In this document: one piece after another, positions 22,019 to 32,245 of the stretch
How the letters are laid out: each line of letters starts with the position of its first letter
How positions within the stretch are numbered: the stretch's first letter is position 1
Source: Gremmenia infestans
Lineage: Eukaryota; Ascomycota; Leotiomycetes; Helotiales; Hamatocanthoscyphaceae
Assembly (NCBI GenBank): GCA_032629725.1
Contig: JAFEVB010000022.1
Coordinates: 992,001 to 1,056,000, forward strand
DNA length: 64,000 nt
Reading direction: 5' to 3'
Program-made: the position numbers and the translations under genes
The notes under the pieces: generated by a model
Seen by the model: the letters and a program-made list of their open reading frames with translations, nothing else
Databases searched by the model: none
What the model was told of the DNA's origin: nothing

Positions 22019-24859
22019 TCAAGCTAATAAACCCTTCCCATCTTTTGTCCACTGGAACATTGATAGTAGCTCGCGACGTCGACTTTTATGCTGCTCATGA
22101 TCCACAGTCGTTGTACCGCGGACGTTGTTTAGCGCTGATCGAAGAACTTTTCGGAAATTTCTCTGAGTACAATGTTAGATATAGCGTATTTGATCATCTC
22201 ACGCGTACAAGCCGCTTGCTGAGAATCGATTAAACATCAAGAAGTTTCACTTACTTGGTATTCCGTATTTAGCGTTGTAATGCAAACTTCATGAGCCCTA
22301 ATGATAGTTTCACAGGCCTCAATGACAGCGTCACTTGTTGACATGTCCATCCTATCCGCAAATATAAGCAAAATGAAACTCCCATGTAGTAGGTATATGC
22401 CGAATAGATATGGCATAAAGCTCAGCTCAGGATCTAAGCACATGATCTCCGACACAGCCGTTGCAGCGGATATTGCATGAGTGGCGCACTTGAAGAAACT
22501 GTCAGGTGTGACCCATTGTTCCATACCATCATCTAGCATCCTCATTGGATCCCAACAGCCATGCAGAAGAATGTGCAAAACATGGACTAAATGCTTGCTA
22601 TACGCGATAACAAGCTTCTGCCGTGTACGCTCAACGGACCAGCCTTGGTTATCGCCCACCTGGCCAAAAGTCGCCTGGGAAGACGAAAAATGTTCTACAT
22701 TGAACATTGATGACTCTTCGAATGATCTGAGAGATCCTTCATAAGTATTAAGCGAACTTTCAACTTGCGCAATTGCCGCTCCAAGGTCCAGTAGACCAAA
22801 GCGTGGATGGCAGGTGAGGTGATGAACTTCCACAACGTCTCCAAGGATGCTCATCAACGGAAGGAAATACTCGAAGAATCCAACGCCCGTAATTGTTGTC
22901 GAAGGACTAAAAGAACGATGCAGGACCTCGTGCGGAGGCTTCAAGTCGAGGTCCTGCCAGGTCCTTTCGTCCAGTGGTTGGTATATATGGCACTCGGCAT
23001 CAAGAATGCTGAGTCTGGCGTTGAAAGCGAGCGAAAGGTGCCGGTCGGTGATATAGAGCAACCACCACGTTCTGCGCCTTTCTTCTTTAGCCTCTTCCAA
23101 TTCAAGAACTTTCTGTGGAGAATTGGATTGTTCTCCTTCAAACGCTTCTTGGGGGCCGTTTTTGCCTTGCAACTTAAAATCATCAACTTCTCTGTTCAAT
23201 TCGAGCTTTTTGGCCAATGACCAAGCACTGGCCCACCACTTCGTGCTTTCTCTCTTGATGTGTCCACCCGATACCACAGTTCCAATCAGAGTCAGAGTAA
23301 GTACGTCATCTACATTTTCTACCCGTTCATCAGGTGTGTTATCGGCGCCTTTTCTTTCGGAGTGCTGACTCCTATTCTGGTTACTACATGCATGAGTCGC
23401 TGACTATGATCAGCTTGGGCATACCGTGCGCTACAACGACGTAGACTTACATGATGACCACAGGCGTTCTTCAAGGTCTTTCCCGTCTAATAACTCGAAG
23501 CAATCCCTCAAAAGCTGATCACAGATACTCGCTCTCACCCTGGCAGAAGTCTTGAAAAACTGTGCATCGGACGTTTGTGCTGTAACCCAAACCATTGCTG
23601 CCAAAAGTGCTGGCGAGGTCTTCCGCGGCCTGTCCTTTCGAAGAAGCGACTTCTTCCGGATGATTTGTGTAAGTACATAAGGTGAAGAGCACTCGAAAAG
23701 AGAGTTGGAGGGTTCCGTGAAGTATAGATCGAGGAGATCACAGAGTTCCTTGGTCGGAATAAAAGAACGAACGTATGGAATCAAAGACAGCAGCACTGGA
23801 TATCTGCAGCCTGTATCGGTTCGGAAAACTTGCAGGTTATCATCTTGTGGAGTGAACCCGCTTGTAGACAGTCCTAAAGATGGCGAGGGCGGTGTACGAG
23901 CGTACGACGTGGCATCCGGGCCATTCAGCCCAACAATTGGTGAAAGGGGAGGTTGATACGATACTCGCGCTTGTAAATCGCTCATGGCTAGGTTCGATAA
24001 ATTGTTCACGATGGGCCGTTGTTGAAGGGGTGGTTGGTTGAGAGCCGGGGTTTGGGGGGCACCGGCCTCTCTGGTCAAAACCCGCAAGTTGTCATCGCTT
24101 GGCCATTCTTGATATGATGGATCTAGATTCAGTCCGCCAGTACCGCCTGTAACGGCTGGAAGCTGGTATGTACTCAAGACATCGTGTGGAGAAATCTCGC
24201 CATATTGTCCATTGGAATACGTGCATATCTCATTCGGCCTTACTTGGTACACTTCTTGCGCCTCCGATTGATCAAAGGAGGTGTCTTGTTGGAATCGCTG
24301 AGAGGGACCTGGCGAAGCCGTAGTTGTTGGCTGAATCTCAGCATCTATATTACCGTTGGTGCTTGGTACATTCTCGACCTCGCGGTAGTCAGGCTCATTG
24401 AGGCTTGGCTGTGTATCCTGACTTTGAGGCGGGTGATCCTGTGTAACTGCTTCGAGTGAAGTCGTTTTAGCAACATTGGCTGTTCTTCCTCGTCTACGGC
24501 GAACTCTTGTGTAAGCACATACAAGGTGGTACTCTAAAGCCACCAACAAGTCAGCTGTTGCGTTGCATGCAAGCCGATGGGCTAACAGAGTATTTCCTGT
24601 TCGAGGTCCACACCTTTGCAATGTCGGCTGGAATCCCAAGGAACATCAGTTAGAATGGTTATGGTAGGTGACGCGTATAGCAAAGTGACACTTATGAGTT
24701 GATGATGAGGCCTTACCACGGCGTGTGTCCATCACATCTTGTTCTCAAAGTGCTGCACTTGTCACAGGCACGCTGTATTCTTTTAAGCCGTCGTTGCGGC
24801 TGGACTTCTGGTGTCGAGTCACAAGAGGCTCTGTCATCAACAGAGCCGCGCTGTGCCAT
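22019..24859 (-). CDS. XlnR/AraR-type Zn2Cys6 transcription factor
   Basis: Five exons on the minus strand (24859-24717, 24627-24614, 24533-23451, 23399-22255, 22162-22019) encode 842 aa with no defects. The N-terminal binuclear zinc cluster reads ACDKC-(6)-C-(5)-C-RHC-(6)-C, i.e. CX2CX6CX5CX2CX6C, followed by the basic linker RVRRRRGR. The body matches the fungal-specific domain of XlnR/Xyr1: CRYPVLLSLIPYV, DLLDLYFTEPSNS, SPALLAAMVWVTAQTSDA, TKWWASAWSLAKKLEL, EERRRTWWLLYITDRHLSL, and the C-terminal EYQ/RNFRKVLRSALN and RRRELLSMFQWTKDGKGLL. These nuclear regulators switch on xylan, arabinan and related cell-wall-sugar genes. I cannot separate XlnR, AraR or a third paralogue without a tree. 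The second exon is 14 nt and carries zinc-ligand residues. It sits between two decayed glycosidases it may once have controlled. Confidence 0.9.
24614..24627 (-). other. 14-nt microexon in the zinc-cluster coding region
   Basis: C-CGA-CAT-TGC-AAA-G joins the upstream TG (making Cys) and the downstream AG (making Glu), giving PCRHCKEYHLVC with exact CX2C spacing. It is flanked by introns of 89 nt (24628-24716, GTAAGG...CCAG) and 80 nt (24534-24613, GTGTGG...TTTAG). No other joining I tried gives the six-cysteine pattern. Confidence 0.82.
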
Positions 24860-25730
24860 ACTGTCTGTACTGTAACCTCAGGCCTGAAGAGGCTGTCGAT
24901 ACAGTAGAGTAGGTAGGTACCGGTAAATGAAAGGTGTAGAATTATTGACGAATGAGGGGTGTTTAGTTTTTGCTCTGCTTCGCGTCTTCTCTCTTCGTAC
25001 CTCTCCACAGGCGTCAATATACAAATACCCGTCTCTTATTTTGGCGGGCCGGTGATTCGGGACTTTCTCCGCTGCTTGGGCTTGGGCCTGGCCTATACTG
25101 TAACGGTCAACCCCGCTTCGTTCTCTCCCAAGGAAAGAGAGCGAAAAACAAGCGGCAAAGAGACGATATGGTCTCCTGAATGGGATGGAATGGGATGTCA
25201 GGTTACAGTAACACACCACCACACCGTACAGTACCCTGATTAGTGCGCATGTCGCATATCACTTCTCGATTCGTATATACAACCTGTCGTCGTCGTCTCT
25301 GTTCTAGCTGTTGTATGAGCCATGCCATGATTCTACTGACAGTACGGAGTGAGTGCACGACCGGGTAAAAAAATACACCTTTAGCTAAGGTAAGTGGTAC
25401 CTAGTGTTGGTGTTGGCGTTGGCCGTAGAGGCGGGGAGTGAGATGTGAGTTGTGCTTTCACTGCCAAGGCGCTTTCGTAAATAAAAGCGGGGTTCTCGTC
25501 TTGGCATTTGTGGCTTGGGGAATCGGGGATGGATTATTGGGGGAGAAATAAAAACCTATTGTACATCCAGTAACTCTACAGACTATAATACTACCAACCT
25601 ATTTACTAAGTTCCTAACACCTGGAGTGATTGGATTATGTCTACTCGTACATCAACTGGAAATGGTTCCCCGCTGGACTGTCTAGCAGGCCGATACTGAT
25701 TATCACCTCACCTCCACCGTTAACATTTCA
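24860..25730. other. Promoter region of the Zn2Cys6 regulator
   Basis: About 870 bp with no gene. CGGGTAAA at 25362-25369 matches CGGDTAAW, which I recall as the AraR site in Aspergillus, and TACGGAGT occurs at 25343-25350. The last ~130 bp before the GH2 relic's end may be its former 3' region. Confidence 0.5.
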
Positions 25731-27330
25731 TCAACTCAGCTCAAGGAAAACGTTTTTCATATTTTCTAAAAGCTGTCTAGGTTCAATAATGAGGGCCCAA
25801 ATAGAACTACGCCCTTTTTTGTGTCGCAACGAGGTGGTAAAGCCAAAAGGTTTAGCCTCCAGCCTGTATTGGGGAAGAGGAGGGGGACCACAGCTCCCAG
25901 ATCCAATTCCATGGTAATCGTAGTCTAAATTCAAAAAGACTTCCTTCTCCCGCTGGAGCTCGTAGGGATGCTTTGCCTCATCAAGCGTACGCAATGAGTA
26001 GTGTCCCGCACTGAAGCTAAACGGTGATTCCATGGCAGCCTCCAAAACACGAGTTGCCTTCGACTGCAGTTTGACCCATCTCGTGTTGATTCTGTTGCCA
26101 TTCTCCTGCGGATACTCATAGTCGGTGAACAGATCATCAATGGAAGATGTGTAGCGGCCGATCTTGTTGTCGTCACTTTTGTCCTTGTAGGAATCCCCTT
26201 GGCCACGTCCGAACCATGTGCAAGAATTGAAACTGTCAGCAAGCGACATTTTGAGGCCTAATCGTGGCAGGTATTTGGGGTGGTTTCCGGAGAAGGAACC
26301 GGTGCTTCTAATGTCCACTCCCCAACCGTGTATCGTGTACGTCAATGAGGCATCAACCTGCTGGGATTAACGGCAGTTCAAACTCAGTTGGTGTTGATGA
26401 GACATCATCTTGAAGAATTTCCCAGTAACACGAAAGGCGACTCAAGTCCACAAAATGGTAATGATTACGAACGTTGATTTTGCCGTCGACAAGGCTGACG
26501 GTGATGGGTGCAATGGCTTCCTTATAATCGGAGAGGGCGGGAGTTGGCGAATGGTTTGAGAACACCAGCCCGTCCATAACGAAATCGGCGTCATCGGGTT
26601 CATCTCCAAAATCTCCCCCGTAAGCAGAAGCTTTTACCATCCTTTTCAGTCAACAGTCCGTGGTTACATCATTCCCAGACGAACCCGCCCTGTAGCTGTT
26701 CTTCTGTCCTGAAGGCATTGATGTACTCTTTGAAGCTACCAGGGCTATTGCCCATCGCGTGAGCGTACTCGTAAAGAACCATGGGTCGATCTGGCTTATC
26801 ATTGATTAAATTTGATCATCTCATCGATTGTTGGGTACATGACACTGTAAGATCGGTACTCTTGCCCTCTCTGCTGCCTTGATCCATTCATACATACTCG
26901 CACAGTTGCGCCCGTGAAACGCCTCATTACCTAGCGACCAGAGGATAATGGACGTGTGGTTTTTGAAGCGCTCAACAAGCTGGGAAGCCCTGTCGACATA
27001 GGCATCTCGCCATTCAGGATTGTCTGTAGTCCACTTGGCCGCAGCTCTGAAGACAACCTCCTGCAACTCAAGTCCTTCCAGAGTGGGATCGGTTATTTTC
27101 CCACGCTCAGGAGGGTCAAATCCATGGCATTCCAGATCTGCTTCGCCAATGAGATAAAATCCAAGCTCATCACAAACGTCGTAAAACTGAGGGTCGTGGG
27201 GTCAAATGTCAGCGCCTTTTCCTCGTCTTCGTACAAGTGGAAATGTGCTCGCGGCGTCAGGGTATTGCGATGACGAACTTTGAGATTGTTCCAGCTGAGA
27301 ACTGAGGCTGGGAAAGACAATCTGCTTCTC
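25731..27330 (-). pseudogene. GH2 beta-galactosidase, inactivated and internally deleted
   Basis: Minus-strand fragments in order match a LacZ-type GH2 enzyme: WNNLKVRHRNTLTPRAHF (normal N terminus), FYDVCDELGFYLIGEADLEC, KWTTDNPEWRDAYVDRA, IILWSLGNEAF (with the acid/base Glu), MVLYEYAHAMGNSPGSF (with the nucleophile Glu), YGGDFGDEPDDADFVMDGL, NHPKYLPRLGLKM, SCTWFGRGQGDSYKDK and YPQENGNRINTRW. The N-terminal block runs straight into FYDVCDEL near 27184, so roughly 340 codons for the jelly-roll and next domain are gone. A further segment is missing between ELPLIPAG (~26360) and TYTIHG. There are frame changes near 26840, 26800 and 26650, and a stop replaces the Trp of FVWEW (~26670). Family members release beta-linked galactose. 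Catalytic motifs survive but the gene cannot work. Confidence 0.87.
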
Positions 27331-28299
27331 TGGGTTATGTAACTCTCCTGTTGACGCTGATATTGAGATTGTTCGCCGAAACCTAGAAATCCCCTGACAC
27401 TCTTTTGCGAATTGGTGTCTGGTCGGGGATGTTGTTTTGAAGTATGGAATTCTCCGTACAACGATACAGCGTTCTATCAGAGCTCGCGAGAACTGTCTAA
27501 AGAACTTACGAAAAACGCAAGAACTGGATGAGAGGTAAAAAGCTTAAGACCCCTCAATAGACGAAGACACATGCCAACGGTGACACCTGGCGAGGTACCA
27601 CACGGCCCCGCCTACCATCGTTTAGAGCAGTGATCTTCTTGCGATCACATCGGAATATGCAAGTGGTGCGCATCAACTCACATCAGCATCGATATGTCAA
27701 TCAACCGTCGGTTCTATAGATATCCGCTTTGGAGACTCACGTTCGGTACAATATCCGAGACTTCGCCCGGCTCGCGGCCGTGGGGTGCTGTACTTGCTAC
27801 CCCGCATCAGTAAGGACCTCGTTGCAGGGATGTAATGCATGATCACGATTCTGTGGAAGAAACCTTCTCGTAAGGAAAGGTTTGGGTGGAGATAGTGGAA
27901 CTGGCGAATTTTCTTGTCAAAGTCAGATGCCTTTTGACGCCTTATTCATATTATCCGTTGGGATCGTAGCGCCCTAGATGAAAATGAGGCCGGTAATACG
28001 ACCAACAGCCCTTTGGGATTGGGTCAGCTCATTATGCGATGGGATGGTAACACTCAATATGTGTTGGGTCTGGGGAATGCGGGGATTATCATTGCCCATG
28101 GGGAGGTTGTAAGTGGAGCTATCGCATAGTTGGAACTGTTCCGTGCCACCCAGATATTTCACCCAGATATAAAGAGGATAAGTATCCTGACCATATAACC
28201 AAGATCGAAAAGCCAAAGAGCACGCTCTCATACTTCGCAGTATTCCCCAAGTTCTAACCTTTCAATCTACTCGCTACCAAGGATATCTATATCATCAAC
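27331..28299. other. Intergenic between GH2 relic and transporter relic
   Basis: About 970 bp between divergent relics. ATTATCCG at 27950-27957 is CGGATAAT on the minus strand, a CGGDTAAW match. TATAAAG at 28168-28174 is 126-132 bp before the transporter ATG. No gene is seen. Confidence 0.5.
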
Positions 28300-30089
28300 A
28301 TGGCAGAAGCAAAGATTGGGGACATCACCCACCATGAACACACCCTAGATGATGAGGTGAATTAGAAGATCCAAGATGATTCAGTCGAAGCCGCCAAGCA
28401 TGACCTCAACCGCATGGACCTGGACAAACTTTCCAAAGATGCGTTTAGTATAAAGTCACGTGCAGCACGTCGCCTAGCTTTCGTGATTGATTCAGGGGCT
28501 CATTAAATTATTTTTCGCTTAATTATCTCGACGTTTATAGCCGGGAATCAACGGTTTAATGCTAGGTGTCGCTGCATTTGCAATCGATGGCTCCTCTATT
28601 GGTGGGATCACGGCGCTCCAGCCTTTAGGAGCTACTTCAACGTCGGAACAAGTGGTGCTGCACTGGGTATCATCAATGCAGCCATGTCCATTGGTAACGT
28701 CGTTGCCAGTCCTTTCCAATGGCTATCCGACCTCATTGGACGCCGTGGGGTCAGCTTCGCCGGGAACGTGATTCTAGTTCTCAGTGGTGTTCTCATGGCT
28801 GCAGCACCCAATAGTTATGCGCTCATCGTAGGCCGCGTTTTCAGCGGAGTAGGTGCATCACTCTCAGCAACAGTTGGACCACTGTACATGAGTGAAATTG
28901 CACCTTCTGCAAGTCGAGGTCTGGCCATTGGACTTTATTGCGCCTCCTACAGCATCGGAGCAGTTGTTATTGCTGTGGTTCTCCTGGGAGGGTCCTACAT
29001 GGAAAGCAATTGGAGCTGGCGCCTTCCCATGCTCTTTCAGATCGGGACGCCTCTCATAGTCGCAACTCTCATCTACCCCTGTACACCCGAGTCACCACGA
29101 TACCTCTACGCTGTAGGCAAGCATTATCAGGCGCGGAGGGTCATTGCGCGTTATCACACGACTTCCGAAGACATTAACGACCCGATCGTTGTTGCAGAGA
29201 TGCAGCAGATTGGAGAATGTATGGTTCGCCAAGAAACAAAACCCTGGGACTTCAGCCCACTCTTCAAGACAGCCAACGCACGAAGACGAGTATGGTTTAT
29301 TTTCCTGTACAGTTTCTTTCAACAATGCAACGGCGCTGGCATGCTCACATACTACCTCCCAGGTGTCCTTAAATTTGTTGGAATCACCGAAACACAGCAA
29401 GTGCTGGGCATCGATCTTGGGTTAACGTGTGTGAGCTACCTCTCCAAAATTGGGGGTTCCTTCATTGTCGATAGGGTTCGCCGTCGTACCTTGCTTTTCA
29501 CAGGTGGAGTGTTTATATCTTCTTCCTTGCGCTCATGGCGCTTTGCGGTGGATTGTATGCTTCAAATATCGGTACAAAGCCAACGGGCTATATCGTGGTC
29601 ATCCCACTTTAATCTCTGTACCGGAGTTCTGGTGAGTAGCTTCATTTCACCCAAGTTGATGGCATAAAAACTGATTTTGTTAGTAAACGCCCTGCATAAC
29701 ATGTATCCTAATGAAGTGCTCCATTACAGCCAACGTGCTAAGTGGATGGGGATATAATCGTTCTTCCAGAACTGCTTTGCTTTTGCCATGTCATACGGAT
29801 TCTCCGTCGTACTCGCAGATCTCCAATGGAAGGTACGTAACTCATTCATTCCGTACGCTTAGTCATGGATTACAACACTAATATTAGCTACCAGACATAC
29901 TTTATCTTTATGGGTACAAACGCCTTTGCTATTTATTCGACATGGCAGTGGTTCCCAGAATTTCGACACCTTTCTCTCGAAGAAATTGATATTATCTTTG
30001 AAACCGATGGCACACGGCCTGTAGCTCTGGCCAACAGACTTCAAGAAGCCAAGAATGAGAAACGCAAAGAGGAGCTGCGTATGGCATAA
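28300..30089 (+). pseudogene. MFS sugar (lactose/cellobiose-type) transporter, inactivated
   Basis: The sequence matches a sugar porter of the major facilitator family: PGINGLMLG near 28550, AAMSIGNVVASPFQWLSDLI, GRRGVSFAGN, PLYMSEIAPSASRGLAIGL, CTPESPRYLYAVGK, FFQQCNGAGMLTYYLPGVL, LHNMYPNEVLHYSQRA and SLEEIDIIFETDGTRPVA. The late PNEVLHYSQRAK and the EIDIIFE tail are typical of fungal disaccharide porters. Lesions: TAG at 28363-28365 (codon 22), a one-base loss near 28620 (ITALQP then FRSYF), a frame change near 29510 (GGVF then IFFLALM), a further one near 29610, and TAA at 29755-29757 where Tyr is normal (MGI-stop-SFFQN). Introns appear near 28470-28540 and 29834-29894. The first helix region is poor. 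Divergent from the GH2 relic. Confidence 0.82.
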
Positions 30090-30884
30090 AAATGATTCCT
30101 TTGTTTCCGTTATCTAGTGGTATAAATAGGACAGCAAACACTTAACTTCATGGCCTGAAACCCAGATGTACGCAAATTAGGAGTAACTAAAGTTCGGATT
30201 TTGAAGACGAATTTTTTCTCCCACACAAACTTGATATAGGCCGATTATTTACTGCTGGGGATGTATCTGAAGAATCGCTAATAGTTTCATGTCTTACTGA
30301 GCGGGAAAGGTTTTTGAGCAAATTAATAATGTTTCCCCTCCTCATTTCGAAGAAACGGGTCACTTTCCAAAATTCTACCTCCATAAAGCTCTCTTCTCAT
30401 TCTTCACACGGTAGAGGTGATCGTCGTTCGCACCATGTGAACTTTTAGTCAGATCTTAGCATGATCTTAGTCAGCGTGTGACCTTACACTTACTTCGTAC
30501 TTGCAACCACCTCTCTTCTTATTTTCAAACTATCCAAAAGATCAGCAAATCTCAAGAACATCCTTGTTAATCGGCGTCTATACAGCCACCAGTTTTCGCT
30601 GCAAGTTCCATGGGTGGTTTAGTGTGTGTTCATTCTAATGGCGTGAAAACTGTATTGTTACACCCAACCCGTAACCGTGAAAGTGAGCGTTACCTATTGC
30701 TTCATGAGAGAAAGTAATACGACGACTCACTCCACCCACAGACCGCGGAGCTGGAAGAAGGAACAGCCACTACGGAGGTGCTCACCTTTCCTTCTCGAGC
30801 TTTAATATTATTTGTGGTCCACGCAGTATTGCGGTATGACCCCCTCTCCGCATTCCAGCGTCCTGGATTTCCAGCCTCATGTTA

Positions 30885-31235
30885 TTAGCCTTCTCGCACT
30901 TGTGGCCAATGTTTATCATGATGTTCAAAACGCAGACGTTCTAAATATATTCTCGCTGTTTTGAAACACCACAAGTCACGGCGCACATGTTTGTGTGCTT
31001 TTCCAAATGCGAACTCCGTGCCGAGAGCACCATTGCGTTGTGGTTTTCGATGCGTAGCACAGACAGCAAGAGGCGCCGCATGATGTGATGCTTTGCAGAC
31101 GTTGTACGACTTACTGAAAGGACACAATCGAAGGATCCTCCTGTTGTTGGGTGTACAGAGTTGTAGCCTGGTATCGTTGTAACTATTGGCGTGGCTAATC
31201 AGGAGTAGGACTAGGATAACTACTAAAGCCCACAT
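30885..31235 (-). CDS. Possible small Cys-containing secreted protein (weak)
   Basis: A 116-aa reading frame starts with an ATG and a hydrophobic leader (MWALVVILVLLLISHANS) that looks like a signal peptide, followed by five cysteines (LQLC, RLCP, NVC, AVC, LWC) and a basic C-terminal half. No family is recognised. The first ~25 codons overlap the diverged MITE-like copy, and the matching region near 19.25 kb gives a related hydrophobic reading (LVILLPLISHA), so the leader may be a by-product of the repeat. I list it as a candidate only; codon use and expression are untested. Confidence 0.2.
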   Translation of the reverse strand: MWALVVILVLLLISHANSYNDTRLQLCTPNNRRILRLCPFSKSYNVCKASHHAAPLAVCATHRKPQRNGALGTEFAFGKAHKHVRRDLWCFKTARIYLERLRFEHHDKHWPQVREG

Positions 31236-31242
31236 TCCGTTG
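31153..31242. mobile_element. Diverged copy of the 84-bp MITE-like element
   Basis: Same orientation as the copy at 19218-19301. By hand alignment 44 of the first 57 positions match without gaps, including TTGGCGTGGCTAAT. The ends are degraded (TACAGAGTTG and CACATTCCGTT against TACGGAGGTG and CACCTCCGTA). Confidence 0.4.
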
Positions 31243-32003
31243 AGAAGTTACACGCGGAGTGGCAGATCATGGATCTCTATTGCTAGTGACGACGCTGATG
31301 CGAAGGGGCGGGCGAATAGAGGTATTATATTATCGAAGCAGAATGTCCTAAACGGCGTAGGACATTTAAAGGGGAGTTTTTGGCTAGCTATTGAGCACTG
31401 AGAGTTAGAATCATTTGGGCCTGTACCTGCGGGAGGTTACCTTGCCTCTGCATGTCCAAGGTAGCACAGCAGTAGGATCCTTCGGCCCCAACACAGCATG
31501 TGCTTAAGTGACACTGTGCCTATCTCATCTTTGGGCTTCCTCGTCTTTTTAGTTATCAAGTGTTTCTGTTCAATCTTTTTGAGACAATAATCGAGAAGGC
31601 CCGAGTACTGTGCAAATTACTTCGTACAATCGTATTCTATTATTGTAGCATGTACCGCTATTTCCCATATCTAGAACTACGAGAGCTATTGGGCAGTGCC
31701 TAGAGTTATAATTGTCCGTCTCCGCGTCATGAGCATTGTTTTGGCCTGGAGTCGTCCTTTTTCCATGAGCGTATTTTGGAGGTAAAGAGCCGTATTGAGC
31801 TGAATCTGCCCGGTGCAAGAAGCCGTGCCTTCTACTCAGAAGTTAGGCTGCAGGCAAGAGACTCTGTCCCATGCTGATCGAGATCAAGATGGACAAGAAC
31901 TATTCCATATCACTTACACAATAGCATGAGGTAATGACAGCCTATTTTGAGAAGGACCGAATGTGTGGAAAATCTATTCACACTGGAACACTTGATAGAA
32001 TCA

Positions 32004-32010
32004 TATAAAA
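32004..32010 (+). promoter_or_regulatory. TATA element of the hexose transporter
   Basis: TATAAAA lies 236-242 bp upstream of the ATG at 32246. A long pyrimidine-rich leader follows. CGGGTAAA at 32045-32052 lies downstream of it. Confidence 0.4.
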
Positions 32011-32147
32011 AACCTGGGGACCCCACGATCTGCCAGTCAATAGACGGGTAAACTATTATTCCTCTTCCACATTCACACCAACTGCGTTGGCGGGTGCCTT
32101 GCTAGTGCGAAAACGATCTATAAAGTCTTTGCTCGACTCTAAATCTT

Positions 32148-32194
32148 TGACTTCTTTGACATCCACTTCTTTGATATCGACTTCTTTACCACCG
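32148..32194 (+). repeat. Short imperfect direct repeats in the transporter leader
   Basis: Three imperfect copies of ACTTCTTTGA (or ACTTCTTTACC) about 15-18 bp apart lie just upstream of the hexose transporter ATG, within the presumed 5' untranslated region. Confidence 0.6.
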
Positions 32195-32245
32195 AGCAAC
32201 CCTCGATCTTCAATTACAACGCTTGACTATCATCAATCCCTCAGC

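Larger units (their letters stand above)
30090..32245. other. Intergenic between the two transporters
   Basis: About 2.15 kb. It contains TACGGAGGTGC at 30771-30781, the diverged MITE-like copy at 31153-31242, a short possible secreted ORF, a TATA element at 32004 and direct repeats in the leader of the intact transporter. Otherwise nothing is recognised. Confidence 0.55.

Noticed and set aside
27093..27461. A 122-codon frame as its own gene
   Set aside because: Its middle part is the N terminus of the GH2 relic; the ends are noise and it begins with TTG.
28684..29667. A 327-codon transporter frame as a short functional gene
   Set aside because: It lacks the first helices and leaves the sugar-porter frame before the last ones; a porter needs twelve helices.
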